In this document: piece after piece, positions 56,924 through 64,000 of the stretch
Position numbering within the stretch: position 1 is the first letter of the stretch
How the letters are laid out: each line of letters starts with the position of its first letter
Assembly (NCBI GenBank): GCA_016720075.1
Contig: JADJXW010000002.1
Span: forward strand, 248,001-312,000
Reading direction: 5' to 3'
Source: Pseudomonadota bacterium
Lineage (GTDB): Bacteria; Pseudomonadota; Gammaproteobacteria; Steroidobacterales; Steroidobacteraceae
DNA: 64,000 nucleotides
Notes under the pieces: model-generated
Seen by the model: the letters and a program-made list of their open reading frames with translations, nothing else
What the model was told of the DNA's origin: nothing
Databases searched by the model: none
Translations under genes and position numbers: made by a program

Positions 56924-58519
56924 TCAATCGCGCGGCCGACCGGTAGCCGCGGGGCGTTCGGCGGGCGCGCCGCCCCGCAGCAACGGCAGCGCAGCGGCAT
57001 TGGGCCAATCGATCATTCGCACTTCAGGCCCGAACTCGAGCATGCGGGGGCGCTGCGGATCAAACGCCGGCCAGTCCGCAACGCGAGGCACGCGGGGTCG
57101 ACCATCGCGGGCGAACGTCAGCAGCGCCTGGGCGGCGTTTTCCTCCAGCGATACATCCACCGGCTCCCAGTTGCGCGTCTGGCGAAACAGGTTCAGCGAC
57201 TCGCGGGAACGCAGGAAGTACGGCACCTCCACCGTGTGATAGGCGCCGGCCGTGGCCGGATCGTGATCGATGAAGGTGATGCCCGGCGCATAGGGCTGGC
57301 GGCGCGTGAAGAAATACGCGAATGCCGGCGCCTTGCCGAATTCGCGCTGGGCGCTCGCCCAGTTGAACATCGACAGTCCGACCGAGGCATCGCGTCCCAT
57401 GTCGGTGGCGGCACGCTGCGCGGACGCCAGGTCGGCGGCCGCATAGGCCTTGATCAGCGCGTCGGCGGTCTGCGGGAAATTGCGCCGCACGGCAGCCTCG
57501 TAGTCAGCCACCGAACCAATACTACCAAGGGGGCGGAAGGTTTCATCGCGAGTGAATCCCAGCATCACCGGCACATCGCTGTGACGATGGCTGGCAAACA
57601 CCTCGCGCGGCGTGCCAGCCACGTATTTGCCGTCGATGACGATTGCCGGACGCTGCACTGGCGACGCAAGAATGCGATCACCGGCGATGTCGCGCAGGTC
57701 TTCGATGGACTTCGCGCCCAGCGCGCGCTGCAGCTCGAGGCCTGCCGCCTCGCCCTGCGCCAGCGGCGCGACGGACATCGGCTCTCCGAACGGACTGCCG
57801 CTCATGCCCACCACGCGGTGGAACAGCCCGCGCGCCTCGGGGCTGGCCTGCAGCAGCGACACCGAGCTGGAGCCTGCGGACTGGCCGGCGATGGTCACGT
57901 TGCCGGGGTCGCCACCGAAGGCGGCGATATTGTGCTGGATCCAGCGCAGCGCCGCGATCTGGTCCATCAGGCCGTAGTTGCCGGAACCCGAGTAGCCGGA
58001 TTCACGAGTGAGCTCGGGATGCGCGAGGAACCCGAGGGCCCCGACGCGGTAGGCGATGTTCACGCGCACCACGCCATCGGAGGCGAGTCCCGCGCCGGAA
58101 TAGTTGGCCATGCTGGCCGATCCCACGTTGAAGCCGCCGCCGTATACCCACACGATTACCGGCATTCTCTCGCCCGTGGGCGGCGACCAGATGTTCAGGT
58201 ACAGGCAGTCCTCGCTGATGCCCTCGTTGCCGAAATAGTGGTTCATCGTGCGCGAACGCAATGCCTGCAGGCACATCGGCGCCGCGCGATCCGCGTGGAA
58301 CACGCCATGCCACTTCGCTGCCGGCTGCGGCGCCCGCCACCGCAACTCGCGAACCGGGGGCGCCGCGAAGGGCACGCCCATCCAGGCGCGGATTCCGCCT
58401 GGCAGCGTGATGCCCTCCACCGCCCCGGACTCGGTCTGCACGGGAGCGGCACCGACGCCGGACACCAGCACCAGGGAAACGCTGGCCACAAGGCCTCTCA
58501 AAAAGCTTCGATGTGTCAT
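56924..58519 (-). CDS. Type-B carboxylesterase, exported
   Basis: 531 residues from ATG 58519. The signal peptide is residues 1-25. The family signatures are EDCLYLNIWSP (106-113), the oxyanion glycines GGGFNVG (127-133), the nucleophile Ser214 in GQSAGSSSVSL, an acid near 333 in GFTRDETF and the histidine near 425 in AYHTVEVPYFL. Type-B esterases cut large esters. With the quinate genes around it, release of quinate from chlorogenate-type esters or of shikimate esters in the periplasm is a reasonable idea but is not shown by sequence alone. It follows the TetR gene by 23 bases. Confidence 0.93.
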   Translation of the reverse strand: MTHRSFLRGLVASVSLVLVSGVGAAPVQTESGAVEGITLPGGIRAWMGVPFAAPPVRELRWRAPQPAAKWHGVFHADRAAPMCLQALRSRTMNHYFGNEGISEDCLYLNIWSPPTGERMPVIVWVYGGGFNVGSASMANYSGAGLASDGVVRVNIAYRVGALGFLAHPELTRESGYSGSGNYGLMDQIAALRWIQHNIAAFGGDPGNVTIAGQSAGSSSVSLLQASPEARGLFHRVVGMSGSPFGEPMSVAPLAQGEAAGLELQRALGAKSIEDLRDIAGDRILASPVQRPAIVIDGKYVAGTPREVFASHRHSDVPVMLGFTRDETFRPLGSIGSVADYEAAVRRNFPQTADALIKAYAAADLASAQRAATDMGRDASVGLSMFNWASAQREFGKAPAFAYFFTRRQPYAPGITFIDHDPATAGAYHTVEVPYFLRSRESLNLFRQTRNWEPVDVSLEENAAQALLTFARDGRPRVPRVADWPAFDPQRPRMLEFGPEVRMIDWPNAAALPLLRGGAPAERPAATGRPRD

Positions 58520-58542
58520 GTTTCCCCCAAATGTGAGTTTTT

Positions 58543-59187
58543 CTAGTCGGCCTTCATCCAGGCCAGGATGATGTCCGCGATCTGCGCGCGGCGTTTCTTC
58601 TGCGTCTTCGGCGAGCCGAGGTCGACGCCGAAGTTCGCTTCGAAGGTGTAGCGATTGGACACGTTGAAGAAGCACAGCGCGCTGATCGACATGTGCAGGT
58701 CCACCGGATCGACGCCCTTGCGGAACAGGCGCGCCGCCACGCCCTTGTCGATGATGGTCTTCAGCGATGCGATGACGCTGCGGTTGCGTTCCTTGATGCC
58801 CGGTATCTTGCCGATGTGGTCGCCGTGATGGATGTTCTCGTTCATCACCAGCCGGACGAAGTCCGGATGCGAGGCGTGGTAGTCGAAGGTCAGCTCGATG
58901 AGCGCGCGCAGCGCCTCGTCGGCGGGCATGGTCTCGAACAGCCGCTCGGCCTCGCGCTTGCGGATATGCCCGTAGGCCCGCTCCAGCACCGCCTCATAAA
59001 GGCCATCCTTGCCGCCGAAGTAGTAGTAGATCATCCGCTTCGAGGAGTTGGTCTTCTCGGCGATCTCGTCGATGCGCGCGCCGGCCAGCCCCTTGTCGGC
59101 GAACTCGCGGGTGGCGACCTCGAGGATATTGGTGCGTGTCTGGTCAGCTTCGAGGATGCGGCTTTCGGCTGTCTGCTTTTTCTTCAC
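58543..59187 (-). CDS. TetR/AcrR-family transcriptional regulator
   Basis: 214 residues from GTG 59187, overlapping the dehydratase stop in a GTGA junction. The helix-turn-helix is in ARIDEIAEKTNSSKRMIYYYFGGKDGLYEAVLERAY (about residues 40-75), a typical TetR core. The C-terminal half matches the TetR_C group seen with aromatic catabolism (DADEALRALIELTFDYHASHPDFVRLVMNENIHHGDHI). A protein of this kind usually binds a palindrome of 12-18 bp and is released by a pathway intermediate, here perhaps dehydroshikimate or protocatechuate. The two 17-bp sites at 53795 and 61111 are the natural targets. Confidence 0.92.
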   Translation of the reverse strand: MKKKQTAESRILEADQTRTNILEVATREFADKGLAGARIDEIAEKTNSSKRMIYYYFGGKDGLYEAVLERAYGHIRKREAERLFETMPADEALRALIELTFDYHASHPDFVRLVMNENIHHGDHIGKIPGIKERNRSVIASLKTIIDKGVAARLFRKGVDPVDLHMSISALCFFNVSNRYTFEANFGVDLGSPKTQKKRRAQIADIILAWMKAD

Positions 59188-61076
59188 GACGGGTTCCCGC
59201 TGGCTGGCTGGAGGGCGTCCGTCTTGAAGCGGGCCTGCGCTGCCAGACGGATCGTGGCGTTGGCGGCGCCATAGGCCTGGTAGCCCCTGCGCTGCACGAC
59301 CTCGAAGAATACACGCCTGGCAAAGGCACGGGAGTAGAACTGGAAGTATTCCGCCTCGCCGTCCCTGTCGTAGAGAATCTGGTGCGACTTGAGCTGTTCC
59401 ACCAGCGCATCGTCAAGGCCGAAGCGGGCCGAGATATCGTCGTAGTAGTTCGGCGGAATCGGCAGGATCGGCAGCTTCGCCCCGGCCGCCGCGCGCGCGG
59501 CGGCAAAGATGTCGGCCGTGTGGAAGGCGATGTGCTGCACGCCCGCCCCCATGTAGTGCTGCACGAAGCGCGAGGTCAGCGTCTGCGCGCCCATCGAGCC
59601 GTTCAGCGTGATCCGCATCGCCTTGTTGCCCGACTCGATGGCCTGGCTCTGGATGAGCCCCAGCGGGTCGGCGATCTCGATCTGCGGCGTCTTGGTGACG
59701 TCGAACAGCGCCACATAGTAGAGAAGCCAGCTCAGGAACTCGTCATAGCGCATGGTCTGCGCGATGTGATCCACGCTGGCGAGACCCAGCGTTGCCCCGG
59801 CCTTCACTTCCGGCAGCGGCACGAACTCCTGCGCCCAGACCTGCTCTTCGGTGCCCGCCTCGATGAAATAGAGCAGGCTGCCGCCCACGGCGCGCACGCT
59901 CGGAATCTGCATTTCGTCCGGCCCCACCGCCTGCGTGAAGCGCGGTATGGCGAGCGCCTCGGCCCGTCGCATGGCCTCGGGCACATTGCGCACGGCAAGG
60001 CCAATGGCGCAGACGGACGCACCGTGCACGCTGTCGAAGTTGCGTGCGAAGCCATCCGGATCGCAGTTGACGATCAGGTTGATGTCGCCCTGCGTCCAGC
60101 GCGTGACCAGCTTGCGCTTGTGGTGCCCGGTGGGCTGGAAGCCCAGCGCGCCCAGCATGCTGCCTAGCGCGACGGCCTCCTCGTCGCTGGCGGCGAACTC
60201 GATGAACGCGACGCGCTCGACGGCCACCGGGGAAGGCATCTTAGGCGTGGCCGGAGGGCGCAAACGCCGACCGGCGCTGTCGTCCAGCAACTGCAGCGAC
60301 CGGTAGCCATCCAGCGCCACGCCGGCGGTGGATGCGGCCCGGAAACGGTCGTTGAAGATCTCGAGAGACCAGTATCCCTGGTAACCGGTGCGCAGCACCG
60401 CGGCGGCGAACTCGGCCAGTGGAAAATCGCCCTGGCCCGGCATGTTGCGGAAGTGCCGGCTCCAGTAGAGATAGTCCATGTCGAGCTTCGGCGCATCGGC
60501 GATCTGCACGATGAAGAGTTTGTCGCCCCGGATGTCGCCGATGCTGGCGCTGGGAATCTGGCGCGACAGCGAGTGGAAGCTGTCGAGGATGAGGCCGATG
60601 TTCGGATGATCGACGTCGCGCACCAGGCTCCACGCGTCGCGGTGATCGTTGACATGGCGGCCCCAGGCCAGCGCTTCGTAGCCAACCCGCATCTGATGGC
60701 GGGCGGCCAACTCGCCAAGCGCCGACAGGTCGTCGACCATGGCCTGCCGGTCGGGCTGGGCCGACGTGGAGCAGTTGGAGCACAGCAGGATCAGGTCGGC
60801 GCCCAGCTCCGACATCACGTCGAACTTGCGGGCCATGCGATCGAAGGCCCGGGTGCGCAGCGGCTCCGGCAGGCCCTCGAGGTCCCTGAAGGGCTGGAAC
60901 AGCGACACCTGCATGCCCAGGTCGCGCACCATGCGGCCCACGTCGCGCGGCGTGCCCGGGAAGGTGAGCAGATCGTTCTCGAAGATCTCCACTGCATCGA
61001 AGCCGGCCGCGGCCACGGCACGTAGCTTTTCTTCCAGCGTGCCGCTGATCGAAACGGTGGCGATGGACGTCTTCAT
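59184..61076 (-). CDS. quiC: 3-Dehydroshikimate dehydratase with HPPD-like C-terminal domain (QuiC1/QsuB type)
   Basis: 630 residues. The N-terminal TIM barrel (residues 1-260) has the four expected metal ligands: Glu134 in VGYEALAWG, Asp165 in GLILDSFHS, Gln191 in FIVQIADAP and Glu239 in YWSLEIFNDR. It turns 3-dehydroshikimate into protocatechuate. The C-terminal half (about 285-610) resembles 4-hydroxyphenylpyruvate dioxygenase (vicinal-oxygen-chelate fold), with the metal triad still visible: LASVDHIAQ, VQHIAFHTAD and FFEVVQR. This is the layout of QuiC1/QsuB. It starts the operon quiC-tetR-esterase-cytochrome c, with an operator in its promoter. No signal peptide. Confidence 0.95.
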   Translation of the reverse strand: MKTSIATVSISGTLEEKLRAVAAAGFDAVEIFENDLLTFPGTPRDVGRMVRDLGMQVSLFQPFRDLEGLPEPLRTRAFDRMARKFDVMSELGADLILLCSNCSTSAQPDRQAMVDDLSALGELAARHQMRVGYEALAWGRHVNDHRDAWSLVRDVDHPNIGLILDSFHSLSRQIPSASIGDIRGDKLFIVQIADAPKLDMDYLYWSRHFRNMPGQGDFPLAEFAAAVLRTGYQGYWSLEIFNDRFRAASTAGVALDGYRSLQLLDDSAGRRLRPPATPKMPSPVAVERVAFIEFAASDEEAVALGSMLGALGFQPTGHHKRKLVTRWTQGDINLIVNCDPDGFARNFDSVHGASVCAIGLAVRNVPEAMRRAEALAIPRFTQAVGPDEMQIPSVRAVGGSLLYFIEAGTEEQVWAQEFVPLPEVKAGATLGLASVDHIAQTMRYDEFLSWLLYYVALFDVTKTPQIEIADPLGLIQSQAIESGNKAMRITLNGSMGAQTLTSRFVQHYMGAGVQHIAFHTADIFAAARAAAGAKLPILPIPPNYYDDISARFGLDDALVEQLKSHQILYDRDGEAEYFQFYSRAFARRVFFEVVQRRGYQAYGAANATIRLAAQARFKTDALQPASGNPS

Positions 61077-61106
61077 GTGCGGCCTGCCGGGGGTGCCGGG
61101 GCCGTA

Positions 61107-61135
61107 TATATGAACTAGTTAGTACATAAAGGCAA
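61107..61135 (-). promoter_or_regulatory. Promoter of the dehydratase operon with TetR-type operator, copy 2
   Basis: On the minus strand TTGCCT (61135-61130), a 17-bp spacer and CATATA (61112-61107) make a plausible promoter 31 bases upstream of quiC. The spacer and adjacent bases hold ATGTACTAACTAGTTCA (61127-61111), which is 16/17 identical to the site at 53795. A regulator bound there would directly block polymerase. Confidence 0.65.
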
Positions 61136-61142
61136 GCGCGCC

Positions 61143-61499
61143 CTAGGACAGGCGCGCCTTTGCCAGCGCCCGGGCGACCCGCGTGACCAGGCCGCGCGGC
61201 AGGGGCTCGTCAAATGGAAACTGCAGGTTCCCCTTCGGACCCGCATAGCGCTTCAGCGCGGCCACCAGCCGCGCATCACCGCGGACAGGCGGATAGATGC
61301 CGATGTGGGCCTTGAAAGCGGCGCAGTAGATGAACACCTTGTCCTGCCTGAAGGCCGGGATGCCATAGCTGATCACCGGGACACTGCCGGGCACGGCCTT
61401 GCGGATCAGCGTGAGCACGGGCTTTAGCTTTGCCCGCTGGGCGGGCGTGAGCAGCTCCAGGTATTCCGGAACCGTTGTGATCTTGGGTCGAGCAGCCAT
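61143..61499 (-). CDS. DUF1801-family protein
   Basis: 118 residues from ATG 61499. The sequence TVPEYLELLTPAQRAKLKPVLTLIRKAVPGS, PVISYGIPAFRQDKVFIYCAAFKAHIGIYPP and NLQFPFDEPLP matches DUF1801 proteins, which have a frataxin-like fold of alpha and beta elements; some are annotated iron chaperones (YdhG/YjbR). No signal peptide. It ends 16 bases upstream of the operator and is on the same strand, but the strong promoter of the dehydratase lies between, so it is likely separate. Its role is unknown. Confidence 0.88.
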   Translation of the reverse strand: MAARPKITTVPEYLELLTPAQRAKLKPVLTLIRKAVPGSVPVISYGIPAFRQDKVFIYCAAFKAHIGIYPPVRGDARLVAALKRYAGPKGNLQFPFDEPLPRGLVTRVARALAKARLS

Positions 61500-61656
61500 G
61501 TCGCGCATGCTAGACCTACTCCTGCCCCAATAGCGACGAACGGCGCCTATCGTCCGACGAGTGGTTGCCCATCCGACGAACGGCCGCTACGAGCCGACGG
61601 GCTGCATGGACAGCCCAGGGACGATGCTCCTAGCATGGAATCCAAGGAGAAAGCCG

Positions 61657-61863
61657 ATGTCTGAACTCAAACGCAACACGGATTTCACGGCCGGCAACGC
61701 TGCCGCCCGGACCGCGCAGAACGCGGCGGGCATCGACGAGTCGCAGCCCTGGCGTACCGCGGAAATGCAGGCCGAAATGGAGCGCTGGGCGGTGTCTGCC
61801 GACGCGGGCTTCGATCCCTACAATCACGTGGGCAACCGGGCAAAGAAGCCGCAGGCAGCCTGA
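61657..61863 (+). CDS. Small hydrophilic protein, unknown
   Basis: 68 residues from ATG 61657 with a perfect AAGGAGA ribosome site and a TAGCAT box upstream at 61631. The chain starts MSELKRNTDFTAGNAAARTAQN and is hydrophilic with no helix likely to span a membrane. The motif AEMERWAVSADAGFDPYNHVG is near its C-terminal end, and the tail is basic (NRAKKPQAA). I do not recognise a family. It is convergent with BenE, with nine bases between. The ribosome site and clean reading frame make it likely real. Confidence 0.7.
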   Translation: MSELKRNTDFTAGNAAARTAQNAAGIDESQPWRTAEMQAEMERWAVSADAGFDPYNHVGNRAKKPQAA

Positions 61864-61872
61864 GGGCGCTTT

Positions 61873-63072
61873 TCAGCGCTTGGCTGCGACCGACCCCCTG
61901 CTCACCAGCAGCGTGACCACGCCGGCCACCAATCCCCAGAACGCCGAACCGATGCCGAACATCGACAGGCCCGACGCCGTCACCAGGAAGGTGACGAGCG
62001 CCGGCTCCCGTTCGGATTCTTCGCGAAGTGCGGCGACCAGGCTGGCGCCAATGGTCCCCAGCAGTGCCATGCCGGCTATGGCGATGATCAGTTCGGCGGG
62101 AAAGGCCGCGAACAGCAAGGCCACCGTGGCACCCAGCATTCCCATGACAAGGTAGAACAGGCCCGCGGCTACCGCAGCCACGTAGCGCCGCGCCGGGTCT
62201 TCATGCGCCTCGCGGCCGGTGCAGATGGCGGCCGTGATCGCGGCGATGTTGAGAGCGAAAGCGCCGAATGGCGCCAGCAGCAGATTCACGATGCCGATCC
62301 AGCCAATGGTCGGCGACACCGGGATGTCATACCCGGATGCCCGGCTCACCGCAACGCCAGGCACATTCTGAGAAGCCATGGTGACCAGGAACAATGGCAA
62401 GGCGATGCCGATGCCGGCGGCTACGGAAAAAGTAGGTACCGTGAATATCGGCACGGCGCCTTGCAGCGACACACCTTCCATCGCGATCAGCCCGCGAACC
62501 GCCGCGAACAGTACGCCCGCCAGCAGCGTGAGAATGACCGCATAGCGCGGCAGCAACCGCCGCGAAAGCAGGTAGACACCGAACATCGTCAGCACCAGGC
62601 CGAGCTGCGTGTGCATGGCCGAGAAGGCGCCCATGCCGAATCTCAGCAGTACACCGGCAAGCATTCCTGACGCGAGTGAAACCGGGATGCGCCCGATCAG
62701 GCGCTCGAACACTCCCGAGAAGCCGGCGATCACGATCATCAGGGCGCAAAGCACGAATGCGCCAATGGCATCCGAAAGCGGCAACCCCGCGCCACTGGCG
62801 ATCAGCATGGCGGCACCCGGCGTGGACCACGCGGTCACCACCGGCTTGCGATACGCCAGTGAAAGACCGATGCAGGTGACACCCATGCCAAGTCCCAGAG
62901 CCCAGATCCATGAGCCGATCTGCGCGGGCGTGGCGCCCAGGGACTTGGCTGCCTGGAACACGATCGCAGCGGAACTGGCGAATCCCACCAGAACGGTGAC
63001 GAAGCCCGCGGCGATGGCGGACAACGAAACGTCTCGCCCCAGCCGGCTCAAGCCGGACCAGGCTATCCTCAC
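61873..63072 (-). CDS. BenE-family benzoate/H+ symporter
   Basis: 399 residues from GTG 63072, overlapping the TPR gene by four bases (GTGA). Twelve helices are expected; SLSAIAAGFVTVLVGFASSAAIVFQAA, AWSTPGAAMLIASG and LNIAAITAAICTGREAHEDP are hallmarks of the BenE group. It brings benzoate or a related aromatic acid into the cell with protons. Its position beside the quinate/protocatechuate cluster suggests a shared interest in aromatic acids, but it is a separate transcription unit. The C-terminal end is basic. Confidence 0.92.
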   Translation of the reverse strand: MRIAWSGLSRLGRDVSLSAIAAGFVTVLVGFASSAAIVFQAAKSLGATPAQIGSWIWALGLGMGVTCIGLSLAYRKPVVTAWSTPGAAMLIASGAGLPLSDAIGAFVLCALMIVIAGFSGVFERLIGRIPVSLASGMLAGVLLRFGMGAFSAMHTQLGLVLTMFGVYLLSRRLLPRYAVILTLLAGVLFAAVRGLIAMEGVSLQGAVPIFTVPTFSVAAGIGIALPLFLVTMASQNVPGVAVSRASGYDIPVSPTIGWIGIVNLLLAPFGAFALNIAAITAAICTGREAHEDPARRYVAAVAAGLFYLVMGMLGATVALLFAAFPAELIIAIAGMALLGTIGASLVAALREESEREPALVTFLVTASGLSMFGIGSAFWGLVAGVVTLLVSRGSVAAKR

Positions 63073-63839
63073 CGGGGTCGCTTCTTTTTCTGCGATTTCA
63101 GGCCGGCAATGTACGCCAGCTCCTTCTTCGCCACATCGTCATCGGGATCGAGCTTCAGGCAGCGCCTGTAGAGCTTCTCCGCCTTCTTCAACTCACCCGT
63201 CTCGATCAGCACGAACCCCTGTCCACGAAGCGCGCGCGTGAGCAGCGCGTTGACTTCCCTGCCCTGTGGATCCGCAAACAACTTGGCGCCACTCTCGGCC
63301 TGCTCATAGGCCCGGGCGGCCTCGGGCCAGTTCTTTTCCAATTGCAGGATTGCGCCCAGTTCGTTCCACAGTGCCGGATTCAGAGGCGCGACCTCGATCC
63401 CATGGCGCAGGGTTGACTTGGCATCTTCGTAGCGTTCCAGGTCAATCAGGGCATATCCCTTGAGGTGAAGTGCTGCGCTCCACGCGCCACTGACGACTTC
63501 TGAATCCCTTGGAGGCTGTCCCTTCCGGGCGGCAGCCGCATTAAGTGAAGAGTAGAAAAGCACCTCGCCCAGCGTGTTGGCCGAGTAGAGTTGCGGTCCA
63601 TCGGGCCTCGCCAGCCGCTCGAATTCCGCAATCACCGGATCAAGGTACTGGTCGATGGCAGTCTGCGGATTGCCGGCATGGATCGCATCAAGCGCCTTCA
63701 CCAGAAGCTGTTCGGACTGCTCCTCCGACGGCGCGGTGGATGTTGTCGACAGCTCCTGTCCGCGCAGCAGCGGACTTGCCATGCCACTGGCCAGCAGCAG
63801 CAGGGCCGCAAGATTCCGTGCCAGGCGCGTGGATTGCAT
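63069..63839 (-). CDS. Exported tetratricopeptide-repeat protein
   Basis: 256 residues with signal peptide to about residue 27. Helical repeats follow: ALHLKGYALIDLERYEDAKSTLRHGIEVAP and ALWNELGAILQLEKNWPEAARAYEQAESG are TPR units near 120-185, then RALRGQGFVLIETGELKKAEKLYRRCLKLDPDDD near 215. The mature part would act as a scaffold in the periplasm. It overlaps the BenE start. The end is basic, KKKRPR. No specific role is known. Confidence 0.82.
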   Translation of the reverse strand: MQSTRLARNLAALLLLASGMASPLLRGQELSTTSTAPSEEQSEQLLVKALDAIHAGNPQTAIDQYLDPVIAEFERLARPDGPQLYSANTLGEVLFYSSLNAAAARKGQPPRDSEVVSGAWSAALHLKGYALIDLERYEDAKSTLRHGIEVAPLNPALWNELGAILQLEKNWPEAARAYEQAESGAKLFADPQGREVNALLTRALRGQGFVLIETGELKKAEKLYRRCLKLDPDDDVAKKELAYIAGLKSQKKKRPR

Positions 63840-63848
63840 GGTTGCAGC

Positions 63849-64000
63849 TCAGTTCACGATCAGGTGGTTCTTCAGTAGATACAATTCAGACAGGGAAATA
63901 TACTCCGGGATCAGTTCAATGCTGACGCGGTGGCGATACTTCGCTCGGGTGCCGATGTCCATTGCCAAGGAGTAAGGCAGCCGCATGAATGCAGGGGTGT
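63849..64000 (-). CDS. Unidentified protein, C-terminal fragment
   Basis: The gene runs off the right edge; only the last 50 codons are present, ending at TGA 63851-63849. The visible end is TPAFMRLPYSLAMDIGTR and then KYRHRVSIELIPEYISLS and ELYLLKNHLIVN. It has mixed helix and strand character. I do not recognise the family, and it is upstream of the TPR gene on the same strand, ten bases from its ATG, so both may be cotranscribed. Confidence 0.5.
   Translation of the reverse strand, partial: TPAFMRLPYSLAMDIGTRAKYRHRVSIELIPEYISLSELYLLKNHLIVN

Overview
This 64 kb window is a gene-dense, GC-rich stretch of bacterial chromosome with no RNA gene, CRISPR array, insertion sequence or phage gene that I can recognise. 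The content points to a free-living aerobic Gram-negative bacterium: Tat-exported molybdenum hydroxylases, a TonB-dependent receptor, outer-membrane-type lipoproteins, PQQ and GMC dehydrogenases, an HD-GYP protein, HtpX and NhaA/NhaR. A Gammaproteobacterium near Xanthomonadales, Nevskiales or Steroidobacterales is my best guess, but I cannot prove it from this sequence alone. Genes sit close together, ATGA or GTGA overlaps are common, and no gap exceeds about 200 bp.

Layout. 1-6.3 kb (minus strand): an operon for a periplasmic PaoABC-like molybdenum aldehyde oxidoreductase, followed by a 51-residue membrane peptide, a cytochrome b561-type subunit, a small helical protein, an esterase and a partial amidohydrolase. 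6.4-9.2 kb: a divergent second, two-subunit (IorAB-like) molybdenum hydroxylase. 9.2-10.7 kb: bactofilin, zinc-ribbon protein and DUF938 methyltransferase. 10.7-19 kb: M1 aminopeptidase, ABC-2 exporter, alkaline phosphatase, an 11-residue-repeat exported protein, esterase, glycine-zipper lipoprotein and KAS III. 20-23.6 kb: two divergent SPFH membrane proteins, an Arc-like DNA-binding protein and an HD-GYP protein. 23.6-36 kb: exported beta-helix protein, a frameshifted flavin monooxygenase, a YdjM-type protein, serine deaminase, cyclophilin, flavin reductase, NhaA with NhaR, HPF, TerC, HtpX and a DUF937 protein.

36-46 kb: a TonB-dependent receptor divergent from a DUF6152 protein, then an operon of three paralogous exported proteins led by a formylglycine-generating-enzyme-like protein, then a diguanylate cyclase, M48 protease, DUF2752 and TM2 proteins. 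46-52 kb: a DUF1800/DUF1501 exported pair, and a GMC dehydrogenase with its small Tat-exported subunit.

52-61 kb is the most coherent and interesting region. It holds an MFS transporter, a type II dehydroquinase, a PQQ dehydrogenase fused to a ThuA domain, a monohaem cytochrome c, a type-B carboxylesterase, a TetR regulator and a two-domain 3-dehydroshikimate dehydratase. Together they read as a route from quinate/shikimate (perhaps released from chlorogenate-type esters) to protocatechuate. Two 17-bp sites that differ at one base flank the block, one in the aroQ/PQQ-dehydrogenase divergent region and one inside the predicted promoter of the dehydratase operon; they are likely TetR operators. 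A BenE-type aromatic-acid transporter and a TPR protein close the window.
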